Origin: Melioribacteraceae bacterium
Lineage (GTDB): Bacteria; Bacteroidota; Ignavibacteria; Ignavibacteriales; Melioribacteraceae
NCBI GenBank assembly: GCA_016927595.1
Contig: JAFGMI010000048.1
Coordinates: 17,060-81,059, forward strand
Reading direction: 5' to 3'
DNA: 64,000 bases
The position numbers were made by a program, and so were the translations under genes. Every line of letters begins with the position of its first letter. Positions within the stretch are counted from its first letter, which is position 1. The notes below the pieces were generated by a model. It ran no database searches. It worked only from the letters and a program-made list of their open reading frames with translations, and had not been told where the DNA came from. Of this stretch, positions 9,288-19,435 are shown one piece after another.

Positions 9288-9347
9288 TGACCTCATTCAT
9301 AAAATCCGAATTTACCGTATACTTACCCATAAACAAGCTTTTTAATC

Positions 9348-9363
9348 TGGCATTAAATATGAG
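9348..9363 (+). promoter_or_regulatory. Sigma-54-like promoter of the SSS symporter gene
   Basis: TGGCATTAAATATGAG has GG at -24 and GA at -12 (consensus TGGCAC-N5-TTGCW). It begins 69 bp after the centre of the proximal palindrome, almost the same distance as in the GH5 promoter (70 bp). The start codon lies 30 bp downstream. Confidence 0.45.
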
Positions 9364-9392
9364 TTATTCAAATTTGACTTCACGGGTAAAAT

Positions 9393-10967
9393 TTGATAGA
9401 TAACTTAACAGCTCAGGATAACATATTTATACTGGCATATTTTGTAATTGTGCTGTTTATTGGGATAATTGCTTCTGTCGGAAAGGATAAAACAATTAAC
9501 GATTATTTCCTGGCCGGGAAAAATATGGGCTGGGTAATAGTCGGAACATCTTTGTTTGCAACAAATATTTCGAGTGAACATATTATCGGACTTGCCGGCG
9601 CAAGTTCGGTGCATGGATTGAGCGTCGGTTATTTTGAATGGATCGCTGTGTTCATTCTTATAATGCTCGGATGGCTTTTCGCTCCTATTTTTATTAAATC
9701 CGATGCGGTTACAATGCCGCAATTCCTGGGTAGAAAATATGGTGACAAAGTAAGAAGCTACCTTACGGCTGTTTCGCTTGCAGCATACTTTTTTACGAAA
9801 ATAGGTGTTACCATTATTGCAGGCGGCTACCTTCTGAGTAAAATTTTAGGTCTCGACCTGTTCACATCGGCTGTCTTTATCGTATTACTTACCGGACTTT
9901 ACACCGTAATCGGCGGTCTCTCTTCAGTAATGAAAACTCAGTTATTTCAAACAGTAATTTTACTAACCGGTTCAATTCTTCTTGCCTACTTCGGATTGGA
10001 CAAAATCGGGGGCGTTGCCACACTTGTGAATAAATTGCCCGAAAGCTATTTCAACGTGATCAAATCAACGACAGATCCCGATTTTCCCTGGACCGGTATT
10101 CTATTCGGTGCACCGATACTCGGAATATGGTATTGGTGTACCGATCAATATATTGTTCAGCGAATCTTGGCAGCTAAAGGTATATCAGATGCGAGAAAAG
10201 GAACTTTTCTGGCGGCGTTTCTGAAACTTGTGCCGGTTAGTCTGCTTATAATACCCGGTCTGGTAGTTGCTGTTGAATTCCCGAACATCAAAGGGGATGA
10301 TGCTATTACCTACCTCATATCGGGCGATCTGCTTCCGGTAGGTATAAAAGGTATAGTTATAGCAGGCATATTTGCCGCTTTCATGTCTTCGTTATCAAGT
10401 GCATTCAACAGCTCTGCAACACTAATTGCCATCGATATATTTCAGCCGAGAAAACCACATGCTGCCGAAAGTCAGGTAGTGCTGGTCGGGAGACTGGCTA
10501 CTATTTTAATTGTAATCCTCGCAATTCTGTTCATACCCCTGCTGAAAATTATTAACAGTCAGATTTATATATATCTGCAGAAACTTCAGGCTTTTATAAG
10601 TCCGCCTATAGCCAGCGCATTTTTATTCGGAATATTCTGGAAAAAATCGTCTTCAAAGGGATTATTATGGGCTCTGGTAATAGGAGGAGTAATTGGTTTT
10701 ATAAGAATCATAACTTCCGTAATAAATCCCACGCTGATTGAAGATCTTTATGTAATTAATTACTTCAATACGATCCACTATCTGCATTTCGCTGTAATAC
10801 TGTTTTTCATATCATCAGCGGTGCTTGTTGCCGTGAGCAGGTATGATAACCGAATGAAGAAAAACCTGATATTTGAAAATGAAAACATAAACAACGATCA
10901 AGACGATTTTGAGACTGAATCACTTAATCAGGAAAAAGAGAAACTGGAAATAAGCGAACATAAATAA
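9393..10967 (+). CDS. Sodium:solute (sugar) symporter, SSS family
   Basis: 524 residues with about 14 hydrophobic helices. Family marks are DYFLAGKNMGW near the N-terminus, FATNISSEHIIGLAG in TM2, GGLSSVMKTQLFQ, WYWCTDQYIVQRILAAK and the SSLSSAFNSSATL sodium-site helix, as in SGLT-type sugar transporters. It imports a sugar across the inner membrane using a sodium gradient. The frame opens with TTG (9393) preceded by GGGT. The C-terminal 40 residues are charged and Asn/Glu-rich. Tandem activator sites and a sigma-54-like promoter upstream suggest co-regulation with the GH5 enzyme, so its substrate is probably glucose or a short glucan. Confidence 0.93.
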   Translation: MIDNLTAQDNIFILAYFVIVLFIGIIASVGKDKTINDYFLAGKNMGWVIVGTSLFATNISSEHIIGLAGASSVHGLSVGYFEWIAVFILIMLGWLFAPIFIKSDAVTMPQFLGRKYGDKVRSYLTAVSLAAYFFTKIGVTIIAGGYLLSKILGLDLFTSAVFIVLLTGLYTVIGGLSSVMKTQLFQTVILLTGSILLAYFGLDKIGGVATLVNKLPESYFNVIKSTTDPDFPWTGILFGAPILGIWYWCTDQYIVQRILAAKGISDARKGTFLAAFLKLVPVSLLIIPGLVVAVEFPNIKGDDAITYLISGDLLPVGIKGIVIAGIFAAFMSSLSSAFNSSATLIAIDIFQPRKPHAAESQVVLVGRLATILIVILAILFIPLLKIINSQIYIYLQKLQAFISPPIASAFLFGIFWKKSSSKGLLWALVIGGVIGFIRIITSVINPTLIEDLYVINYFNTIHYLHFAVILFFISSAVLVAVSRYDNRMKKNLIFENENINNDQDDFETESLNQEKEKLEISEHK

Positions 10968-11033
10968 TATGCTTATACACAATATATATGGTAATAATAT
11001 GAACCAACTAAAACCTATCAGGAGGTAGTTACA

Positions 11034-13535
11034 ATGAGAAGATTGTTAATAACTCTATTTGCGTTCTTATTAAGTTTTACTCTAGTAAACGCACAGCAGG
11101 AAGTTCAGGTGATGAATTTCGACACCGCCGCTGCCGATACTCTTTACATGGCAAATCATGAAGGTGAACCGCCGCAGGGTGGTCCTGCAAGTTACATGAC
11201 CTTTGAGGATGACAATACCGACTTTGTTGAAGGTACGGGCGCTCTTAAAATTAAATATGTTATCGGTGCTTACCATCCATGGGGAAGCTACGGTAATGCT
11301 ATTCATCCGGATGGAGGCGCAGAAGAACCTGTTTATAATTTCAGCGGGCGGGAATTTATAAGCATCTGGATGAAAATTCATAATGCGCCTGTATATCCTG
11401 AATATATGGTTTTCAGAATGCATCTGAAAGACAGACCTTACCCGGAAGCTGATTTCGAAGAATACATTTATCAGAATAATACTGTTATAGATGCTCAGGC
11501 TGACTGGTTTGAATTGAAAATTCCCCTGGTCGATCTTGAAACAGGCGGCAACTCCGATCCGAATGATCAGGGATTCTCTCTGTTTCCTTCAGGCTGGACA
11601 AGAAGTCATGAAAATAATTTAATGCTCGATCTTGATAAAATCGTCGGGTGGAATATTTCCGCTGTTACAGCTGGCTGGACTGATCCTGCATTAATTCCTG
11701 CCGATTCGGTTGTTGTTTCTTATGATAACATGATGCTGAAAGGTTTCAGAGCTGTTCCGCACGTGTTCTTCAACGGTAAAACGATGAATACCACTTTCTC
11801 ACAATTTACATGGGGACAATCGCAATTAATTCTGGAAGAAGGAGCAGGATCAGAAACCGGTAAAAACGCGATGAAATGGACAATGGGCGATGAATGGGCA
11901 AACGGCTGGACTGGAATCGGATGGAACGTTGATCCCGCTATGAATATGCTTGGTTCGTGGCCGGTTGATTCAGTTAAAATTAGAGTGAAAGCCGGTACAA
12001 GTACAGGTGCTTTAAGAGTACAGTTTGAATCCAGTGGTGGAAAGGTGGGCAAGGTTTTCACACCTGTTGCAGATGAACAATGGCACTTATATTCACTGGC
12101 ATTGAAAGATTTTGTTGTTCAGGATAATTTACCGGATTTCGATACTTCTAATGTTACCGTTGTTGGCTTAATGGCTGAAGCTTCAGCAGTAGCAGGAAAC
12201 GTTGTTTATTTTGAAGATTTCTGGACAGGCAATCCGACTATCGACGTCGTTCCGCCGGCTGCACCGCAATCGTTCCTTCCGTTCGGTTCCGGTGACTACG
12301 TTAACCTGATTACATGGATTGATGTTACCGGCGAATCAGGTGAACTATATAATATTTATTACAGCGAAAATCCTATCACAAGTCTTGAAGACGAGGGAAT
12401 TGAAATTCTTAAAAAGAACATTGAAGAAAATCAGCAGGAGTTTACTCATACATTAAAAGCACCTCTCGATGATGCAGATGTAACTTACTATTATGCGATT
12501 GAATGTATGGACTATGCCGGAAACTTCAGTAATATAGTCGTTTCGGATGCCGTTACAAACAAAGCCAAAGGATCGCCGGTTATTCACGGTGAAGCTCCTG
12601 TAAATTTCGCAGCCGACGGTGACCTTAGTGACTGGGCTGGCATAAGACCTTTTGTTCTGAATCCTGCAACCGGTGATGGTGTTGTTGTTACCAACCAGTC
12701 ATGGGATGATGCAAACGACCTGTCAGCTAATTTTTATATTGCCACCGATGGTAATTACCTCTATGTGGCTTATGATATTGAAGACGATCTCTATGTCTGG
12801 AGCGATGCACAGGCTTCATACTATAATGATTCACCTGATATATTTATAGGACTTTACGACACTAAGGGTAAATTGCATACCGCTTATAAAAGAGATGATG
12901 AACCGGATTACCACTTTAGGTTTACACCCACCGCATTAATACTGGATAATCTGGCAAGTGCAGCGGTTATTGATACATCGAGTTCCGATTTCTATCACGA
13001 TGTAAAATTCCCTACAGGTTACGTTTATGAAGCTAAAGTTTCGCTCGATAGCATTGCTGCGGTAGATGGCGATGCATTGTTCGTTCCCGAAAAGGGAATG
13101 AGAATTCCTTTCGATCTGGCAATAAATGATGCCGATGCTACCGAAACACGCGAAGGTATAATTACACTTTCGCCAATCAATCAGGACAAAGGATATCAGG
13201 ATGTTTCTGTATGGACACACACATGGATAGGAGATATGCCTACCGATGTAAATGATGATGCGGTTGTTCCTTATACATTCACGCTGGATCAGAATTATCC
13301 GAACCCGTTCAATCCTGCAACACAGATTAAATACAGTATTGGTGAAACAGGCTTGGTAACTCTTAAAGTATTTAATATTCTGGGGCAGGAAGTTGTTACT
13401 CTGGTCAACAAAATACAGTCGCCGGGAAGTTATTTAATCAATTTTGATGCATCCAGCCTTACTTCAGGTGTGTATGTTTATCAGATTCAATCAGGCTCAA
13501 TGATAAGTTCTAAAAAAATGATGCTGATTAAATAG
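11034..13535 (+). CDS. T9SS-secreted multi-domain carbohydrate-binding protein
   Basis: 833 residues. Signal peptide 1-20 (VNAQ), two beta-sandwich modules resembling CBM11-type domains (about 22-240 and 240-400), an FN3-like module (about 405-505), a CBM9/DOMON-like domain opening with ADGDLSDWAG (about 520-740), then a complete T9SS type-A tail (from about 748, LDQNYPNPFNPATQIKY). No glycosidase catalytic motif was seen. I infer a surface glycan-binding role, standing where a SusD/SusE-type protein would be, immediately before the TBDR. A strong RBS (AGGAGG) precedes the ATG. It is the first member of a four-gene set whose second copy begins at 48603. Confidence 0.8.
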   Translation: MRRLLITLFAFLLSFTLVNAQQEVQVMNFDTAAADTLYMANHEGEPPQGGPASYMTFEDDNTDFVEGTGALKIKYVIGAYHPWGSYGNAIHPDGGAEEPVYNFSGREFISIWMKIHNAPVYPEYMVFRMHLKDRPYPEADFEEYIYQNNTVIDAQADWFELKIPLVDLETGGNSDPNDQGFSLFPSGWTRSHENNLMLDLDKIVGWNISAVTAGWTDPALIPADSVVVSYDNMMLKGFRAVPHVFFNGKTMNTTFSQFTWGQSQLILEEGAGSETGKNAMKWTMGDEWANGWTGIGWNVDPAMNMLGSWPVDSVKIRVKAGTSTGALRVQFESSGGKVGKVFTPVADEQWHLYSLALKDFVVQDNLPDFDTSNVTVVGLMAEASAVAGNVVYFEDFWTGNPTIDVVPPAAPQSFLPFGSGDYVNLITWIDVTGESGELYNIYYSENPITSLEDEGIEILKKNIEENQQEFTHTLKAPLDDADVTYYYAIECMDYAGNFSNIVVSDAVTNKAKGSPVIHGEAPVNFAADGDLSDWAGIRPFVLNPATGDGVVVTNQSWDDANDLSANFYIATDGNYLYVAYDIEDDLYVWSDAQASYYNDSPDIFIGLYDTKGKLHTAYKRDDEPDYHFRFTPTALILDNLASAAVIDTSSSDFYHDVKFPTGYVYEAKVSLDSIAAVDGDALFVPEKGMRIPFDLAINDADATETREGIITLSPINQDKGYQDVSVWTHTWIGDMPTDVNDDAVVPYTFTLDQNYPNPFNPATQIKYSIGETGLVTLKVFNILGQEVVTLVNKIQSPGSYLINFDASSLTSGVYVYQIQSGSMISSKKMMLIK

Positions 13536-13554
13536 TATTTTCATTAATCCTTAA

Positions 13555-13590
13555 TAAGTTGCGGGGAAGAACCTATTTCTCCGCAACTTA
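13555..13590 (+). terminator. Long intercistronic hairpin between T9SS protein and TBDR
   Basis: TAAGTTGCGG (13555-13564) pairs perfectly with CCGCAACTTA (13581-13590). Further pairs (two of them G-U) extend the stem to about 15 bp with a 6-nt loop. It is followed by TATATATTATTA rather than a T-run. It could be a partial terminator that lowers TBDR expression relative to the upstream gene, or an RNA-stability element. Confidence 0.55.
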
Positions 13591-13652
13591 TATATTATTA
13601 AATATCATAAAGTTATTATGGAAAAATTAAAACATGCGAGGAGGATTATAAA

Positions 13653-16304
13653 TTGAGACTTAAATTTATCGCAATAGTTTTTACAGGACTAAGTATCCTC
13701 CTGAGTTATAATCTTTTTGCAGGGCAGACAGGCAAAATCGCCGGCAAGGTAACCGATAGTCAAACCGGTGAACCCGTAATAGGTGCTAATATTATTGTAG
13801 ACGGCACCTACCTGGGGGCTGCTTCGGATATCGACGGTTACTACTTTATTAATAATGTCCCTCCGGGAGTTTACAGTGTTGTTGTAAGCAGTATCGGTTA
13901 TAAAAAAACAACCGTGACCGAGGTTCAGGTCCGAATAGATTTAACAACCAATGTTGATGTAGAACTGGTCTCCGAGTCGGTTGAACTGGGGCAGGATGTT
14001 GTGGTTGTTGCCGACAAACCTCTTGTGATAAAAGATCTGACCTCAACATCTGCAACAGTATCATCCCGCGAAATTGATATGATGCCGGTTGAGAGTATAG
14101 GTCAGATTATTAATCTTCAGGCTGGTGTGATAGGCGGACACTTCAGAGGCGGAAGATCAAACGAAGTTTCTTACCTTATCGACGGTTTGCCGGTTACTGA
14201 TGCTTTTAATGGTCAGATTTCTGTTGAAGTTGAAAACAACTCTATTAGAGAACTGGAGATAATCAGCGGTACATTCAACGCTGAATATGGTCAGGCAATG
14301 TCGGGAATAGTTAACATAGTTACAAAGGAAGGCAACCAGAATTTTGAGGGCAGTGCTACAGCTTATTTCGGCAACTACCTCTCAAAAGATGACGGTATAT
14401 ATGAGAACCTCGACAGGTTCAGTTTCAGGGGAATAAAAGATTTTCAATTTTCATTATCGGGACCTACAAAAATATTGAACAGCTTAACCTTTTTTGTTAC
14501 CGGCAGATATTTTAACGATGAGGGAAGCACATTCGGTAAAAGAGTATATAACACTTCTGATTATTTCTGGTTCATGCCGACAGGTGACGGCGAATATGTT
14601 TCCATGAATCCGTGGGAAAAATACTCTCTCAACGGGAAACTGACGTATAACCTTCCCAGCTGGAAGTTCAGCTATTCGTTGTTCTGGGATAAGGATGAAC
14701 GATCCTATTATGATCATGCTTACAGATGGACGCCCGACGGTATTCTAAATCACTTCAGCAAAAATATGATTCATAATGTTCAAATGTCATTCATTCCCTC
14801 CCAAAGCACTTTTACATCATTGAAATTCTCAGCAAACCGTTATGAATTTTACGGATACCTTTACGAGGATCCATTTGATCCCAGGTATGTAAATCCTATT
14901 CAGGGTAATCCTTCTTCAGGATACACGTACAGACAGGGAGGCAATCAGTCCTGGCGTTATAAACGTTTTACCGAATCTTATATCGGTCAATGGACTTTTG
15001 AATCCCAGGTGAGCAGAGAACACAAGTTTAAGATGGGAGTAGAAGGTAGAATTACAAAGATTTTTAATCACAGTATGAACATCATAAATAAAGCAGGCGA
15101 TGAACCTTTGACCGATACCGGAATTCCGGCTTTTGAACTCGGTTATCCGGAACTGCATGCAAGAGATAATCAGCAGTATACCAAATTTCCTTACGAGATA
15201 AGCGCGTATATTCAGGATAAAATGGAATACGATATAATGATAATTAACGCGGGTCTGCGTCTGGATTATTTTAATGCCAATACTTCGATGCCCGCCGACT
15301 TAAGGAATGCGCTTAACAATCCCGATTTCCCGGGGTATAATGAAAGAGTTGAAGTGGATGCAAAGATGCAGCTGAGCCCGAGAATAGGTGTGTCATTTCC
15401 GATTTCTGATCAGGGAGCTATATATTTCTCGTACGGTCATTTCTTCCAGATTCCCACTTTCGAAAACCTTTACGCTAACGATGAATATATAATTATACCG
15501 GGACAGTCTTTAAGCTCATATACCGGGAATCCTGATCTCGACGTTCAGAAAACAGTCCAATACGAACTCGGTTTGCAGCAAGTGATTTTCCCTAATGTTT
15601 CTCTCGATCTCACGGTTTACTACAGGGATATCAGAAATCTGCTCGGTATGGAAATTATAAACACCTACGAAGGATCGAAATACGCTCGCTTCATAAACCG
15701 TGATTATGGAAATACAAAAGGATTTATTATAACGCTCGATAAAAGGTTTGCGGATTATTTCAGCGCTAAGATAGATTATACCTATCAGCTGGCTGAAGGT
15801 AATTCTTCGGATCCGATGGCAGTATATAACGATAATCAAACCGATCCGCCTGTTGAGTCGGAAAAACATCTTGTGCCGCTGAACTGGGATCAAAGATCAA
15901 CTATTAATTTTACAGCCAATGTCGGCGAACCTGGTGACTGGAATGTCGGGTTAATATTCCAGTACGGGTCGGGTCAGCCCTATACTGAAGATATTCGCAT
16001 ATCAAACGGTGTCAGGTTCGAAAACGGCGGAAGAAAACCAACATTTTACAGCCTGGACCTGAAGGCTGATAAATTCTTCAGTATCGGTCCTTTGTCGGTA
16101 AATGCATTCCTGCTTGTGTATAATGTTCTTGACATAAGAAATGAATTTGGTGTTTATGGAACTACCGGAAGAGCCAATGCAGATCTTAACGTAAAATTTG
16201 CCGGTGAGGTGATCGGCTACAACACAATTGATGAATATCTTAAAAATCCTGGTAACTATTCTGCGCCGAGACAAATTCGTCTTGGTTTAAGAGTGGGTTT
16301 CTAA
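13653..16304 (+). CDS. TonB-dependent outer-membrane receptor (CarboxypepD_reg-like N-terminus)
   Basis: 883 residues. Signal peptide 1-23, carboxypeptidase-regulatory-like Ig fold (about 25-110: GKIAGKVTDSQTGEPVIGAN), plug domain (about 125-240, with GGHFRGGRSNEVSYLIDG), then a large beta-barrel ending in Phe (LGLRVGF). The domain order is that of SusC-like and Cna-B-type TBDRs. No SusD gene is present. The start is TTG, supported by GAGGAGG 8 nt upstream. It is probably the uptake channel for glucan oligosaccharides in this locus. It is followed 29 bp later by the giant Asp-rich protein, as in the copy at 50371. Confidence 0.93.
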   Translation: MRLKFIAIVFTGLSILLSYNLFAGQTGKIAGKVTDSQTGEPVIGANIIVDGTYLGAASDIDGYYFINNVPPGVYSVVVSSIGYKKTTVTEVQVRIDLTTNVDVELVSESVELGQDVVVVADKPLVIKDLTSTSATVSSREIDMMPVESIGQIINLQAGVIGGHFRGGRSNEVSYLIDGLPVTDAFNGQISVEVENNSIRELEIISGTFNAEYGQAMSGIVNIVTKEGNQNFEGSATAYFGNYLSKDDGIYENLDRFSFRGIKDFQFSLSGPTKILNSLTFFVTGRYFNDEGSTFGKRVYNTSDYFWFMPTGDGEYVSMNPWEKYSLNGKLTYNLPSWKFSYSLFWDKDERSYYDHAYRWTPDGILNHFSKNMIHNVQMSFIPSQSTFTSLKFSANRYEFYGYLYEDPFDPRYVNPIQGNPSSGYTYRQGGNQSWRYKRFTESYIGQWTFESQVSREHKFKMGVEGRITKIFNHSMNIINKAGDEPLTDTGIPAFELGYPELHARDNQQYTKFPYEISAYIQDKMEYDIMIINAGLRLDYFNANTSMPADLRNALNNPDFPGYNERVEVDAKMQLSPRIGVSFPISDQGAIYFSYGHFFQIPTFENLYANDEYIIIPGQSLSSYTGNPDLDVQKTVQYELGLQQVIFPNVSLDLTVYYRDIRNLLGMEIINTYEGSKYARFINRDYGNTKGFIITLDKRFADYFSAKIDYTYQLAEGNSSDPMAVYNDNQTDPPVESEKHLVPLNWDQRSTINFTANVGEPGDWNVGLIFQYGSGQPYTEDIRISNGVRFENGGRKPTFYSLDLKADKFFSIGPLSVNAFLLVYNVLDIRNEFGVYGTTGRANADLNVKFAGEVIGYNTIDEYLKNPGNYSAPRQIRLGLRVGF

Positions 16305-16333
16305 GAATATAAAATTCGTAAATGGAGGCGTGG

Positions 16334-19300
16334 ATGTATCGTCGTATTTTGACATTAATTTTTCTTTTAACAATCTGTTCTGTAATGGTTGCACAAACTA
16401 CTCCGGAAATCGAAGGATATCGGAACGATGAATTGGGCAGCTTTCAATACGAACGCGAAGGTACAATGGACGGTAATCAGGTAAGAACCCTGTTCCGTAA
16501 TAATGGACAGGTAGGCTACTGGCCATTTCAGCCTTCGGGCGAATGGCCGAAAGGATCCGGTCACAGCTACCTCGACGGTGTTGCTGTACTGATTGCATCG
16601 GAGGTGGTAACTCCAACCGACAGGGTAATTCACCCGCTGGCAACAGCCTACCGTGAGCATTATGATTACGATCCGGTTACCGGACAAAGGTGGACACTCG
16701 AAGCGGTTCCGGGATACATGAATCCTTCATCCGAATCACCCGCGATGAGTAATAAAAATAATACCTGGCCGGATATTTGGCCGCGCGCGCTGTATAACGT
16801 GAACACCAACTGGGATGGTTACTGGTACGGTTATTTCGGAAGAGGTGTCCTTAATGCCGATATAGAAACATTCTTTGTTATGGATGATTCGAAAGACCGT
16901 GAATGGACCCGTGTACCTTACAGCTATTATCCTATTGCAAGCGATTCTGCCAGAGGCGGTCTGGGTTTGAGAGTGGAGGTGCGCGGTTTTCAGTGGTCGC
17001 ATGTGCTCGCCGAAGATATAATTTTCTGGCACTACGATATAGTTAATATCTCCGACCATGATTATGATAAAACAGCTTTCGGTTTTTATACGGACTCGGG
17101 TGTTGGTGGTACTGATGATAGCGGTGACGACTATGCATACTTCGATAAGACCCTCGATATTACTTATGCATATGATGAGGACGGTTTAGGAACCCCCGGA
17201 AGGTATCCTACCGGTTATTATGGTTATGCATATCTCGAAAGCCCCGGTATAGGCACAAACGGCATAGATGATGACGAAGACGGAATCATTGACGAAACCA
17301 GAGATAACAATATAGATGATGATGGCGATTGGGTGCCTTACACAGATCTTAATGGCAATGATGTTTGGGATGCTGATGAAAATGAACCCTTGAATGACGA
17401 CCTGGGCGCCGATGGTGTAGGTCCTTACGACAGACAATACAACGGTCCCGATGAAGGTGAAGGCGATGGTGTACCTACACACGGTGAGCCTCATTTCGAT
17501 GAAACCGATATTACAGAATCGGATATGATTGGTTTAACCAGTCTCGACATTTACATTCTTGGTGACGGCGGAACCGGCGGCGGCTGGGGAAAAGACGATG
17601 AATCAATGTGGGGAAAAATGACCTCGAACGAATTTGCCACTGAACTGCAGAATAAAAACATCTCAATGGTGTTCGCTTCCAGTCCATTCCCGCTCGCAAA
17701 AAACAAACGCGAAAGATTTTCGATGGCTCTTGTCTTCGGTTCGGATCTCGACGATCTTATTTTCAACAAAGAAACTGTTCAGGAAATTTATGACGCTAAC
17801 TATAATTTTTCCAAACCGCCTTTAAAACCAACATTAACCGCAATTCCGGGAGACGGGAAAGTATTTCTTTATTGGGACGATATTGCCGAGGAATCCCGCG
17901 ATCCTTTTATGGGATATGAAATTCCCGACGATCCCACTTCGGGTCCGAAGAAAGACTTCGAAGGTTACATGATTTACAGAAGTACCGAACCGGAATTTAA
18001 TGATATCAAGGTAGTCACAGATTCAAAAGGTGAACCTAAATTCTGGAAGCCTATAGCTCAATTCGATCTGATCGATGGAATTGAAGGTCCCGATCCGGTG
18101 GGGATTAATGGTGCTAGCTTCTGGCGCGGTAAGGAAACGGGTCTTCAGCATTCGTACGTCGACTCTAACGTAACAAACGGTCAGCAGTACTATTACGCAG
18201 TTGTTTCGTACGATATGGGTGACCCGGAAAGAGGTACAAAAGGATTAACACCTTCCGAATGTACTAAAATTATAACCGAAGATTTTGCCGGTAATATTCA
18301 GTTTATCGACATCAATTGCGCAGTTGTTACTCCTAATGCAAGAGTGGCGGGATACCTTCCGCCTGAAATAAGCGGTAACCTTAACGAAGTGACTGAAGGA
18401 ATCGGAACTGGAAGGTTGAATCTTAACGTACTTAATCCGGCAGAGATTAAAAACGATGCTTCTTATCAGGTAGTATTTTACTCCGAAGGTGATTTCCCGA
18501 CATATACAACGGATAATTTTTCAGTAATAAGGACCTATGACGGTACGGTTGATACAATGGTATTAAACAGTAGAGAAATCGGATTGACGAAGTTCAGCGA
18601 ACCTTTTGACGGCATGGTAGTTTCCATTGATAATGATACTTCGATTTCAGTAAACCTCGATGAGACCGGCTGGCTTGTCGGTACTAATCCCCTTAATATC
18701 ATCGTTAGGGAAGATACAACAGGAAGCAGCATGCCATGGCCTTCGGATTATGAAATTCATTTCCATAATGATCCGGTTTATACCACACCGTTTTCGAAAA
18801 TTCCCGTCGAATTTGAAGTTCTTAATGTTACTACCGGCGAACAATCTGATGCGGAAATAGTGGACCGGGATAAATCCGGTGACCTGAGCGTCGGTGATGA
18901 TATTCTGATTGTGGAATATGTCGGCACAAGATTCAAAGTTGCATGGCGAATTCATTATTTCAGAACACTTTTTCCCGGAGCTCCCAATCTTGAACCGGGC
19001 GAAGGAGATATCTATTTCATAAAAACGAACAAGCCTTTTTATAATGGAGATAAATTTACTTTTTCAACCAGATCTGAAGAGATAGATAATGAGCTTGCTA
19101 AAACGCAGCTTGAAAAAATAAAAGTTGTTCCAAATCCCTATGTAGCGCAGGCTGAATGGGAGAAAAGAAATCTTAATCAAACCGGACGTGGTGAAAGGCG
19201 AATTGACTTTATCCATCTGCCAAGCGAGTGCACTATCAAAATTTATACTGTTGCCGGTGCACTTGTTAAAACGCTTTACAAGGAAGGCAATTCCATCGAT

Positions 19301-19423
19301 GGATCCATATCATGGAACCTGGTAACGGAAGATGGAATGGACGCAGCATTCGGGCTTTACATTTACCATGTCGACGCACCGGGTGTTGGTGAACACATCG
19401 GCAAATTCGCTTTAATTAAATAG
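16334..19423 (+). CDS. Giant secreted Asp-rich protein with FN3-like modules and FlgD-like C-terminal tail
   Basis: 1,029 residues counted from ATG 16334, which has GGAGG 5 nt upstream; an in-frame ATG at 16322 overlaps that RBS and is less likely. Signal peptide (SVMVAQ). Residues about 307-395 hold Asp/Gly-rich loops such as GIDDDEDGIIDE and NIDDDGDW, which look like thrombospondin type-3 or EF-hand-type calcium sites. FN3-like region about 494-640. C-terminal 100 residues (KVVPNPYVAQ, ending HIGKFALIK) resemble the FlgD/T9SS type-A fold but with VVPNPY instead of QNYPNPFNP. It is a clear paralogue of the product at 53145. Function unknown; the operon position suggests a surface partner of the TBDR. 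Confidence 0.8.
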   Translation: MYRRILTLIFLLTICSVMVAQTTPEIEGYRNDELGSFQYEREGTMDGNQVRTLFRNNGQVGYWPFQPSGEWPKGSGHSYLDGVAVLIASEVVTPTDRVIHPLATAYREHYDYDPVTGQRWTLEAVPGYMNPSSESPAMSNKNNTWPDIWPRALYNVNTNWDGYWYGYFGRGVLNADIETFFVMDDSKDREWTRVPYSYYPIASDSARGGLGLRVEVRGFQWSHVLAEDIIFWHYDIVNISDHDYDKTAFGFYTDSGVGGTDDSGDDYAYFDKTLDITYAYDEDGLGTPGRYPTGYYGYAYLESPGIGTNGIDDDEDGIIDETRDNNIDDDGDWVPYTDLNGNDVWDADENEPLNDDLGADGVGPYDRQYNGPDEGEGDGVPTHGEPHFDETDITESDMIGLTSLDIYILGDGGTGGGWGKDDESMWGKMTSNEFATELQNKNISMVFASSPFPLAKNKRERFSMALVFGSDLDDLIFNKETVQEIYDANYNFSKPPLKPTLTAIPGDGKVFLYWDDIAEESRDPFMGYEIPDDPTSGPKKDFEGYMIYRSTEPEFNDIKVVTDSKGEPKFWKPIAQFDLIDGIEGPDPVGINGASFWRGKETGLQHSYVDSNVTNGQQYYYAVVSYDMGDPERGTKGLTPSECTKIITEDFAGNIQFIDINCAVVTPNARVAGYLPPEISGNLNEVTEGIGTGRLNLNVLNPAEIKNDASYQVVFYSEGDFPTYTTDNFSVIRTYDGTVDTMVLNSREIGLTKFSEPFDGMVVSIDNDTSISVNLDETGWLVGTNPLNIIVREDTTGSSMPWPSDYEIHFHNDPVYTTPFSKIPVEFEVLNVTTGEQSDAEIVDRDKSGDLSVGDDILIVEYVGTRFKVAWRIHYFRTLFPGAPNLEPGEGDIYFIKTNKPFYNGDKFTFSTRSEEIDNELAKTQLEKIKVVPNPYVAQAEWEKRNLNQTGRGERRIDFIHLPSECTIKIYTVAGALVKTLYKEGNSIDGSISWNLVTEDGMDAAFGLYIYHVDAPGVGEHIGKFALIK

Positions 19424-19435
19424 GGGATAATGACT

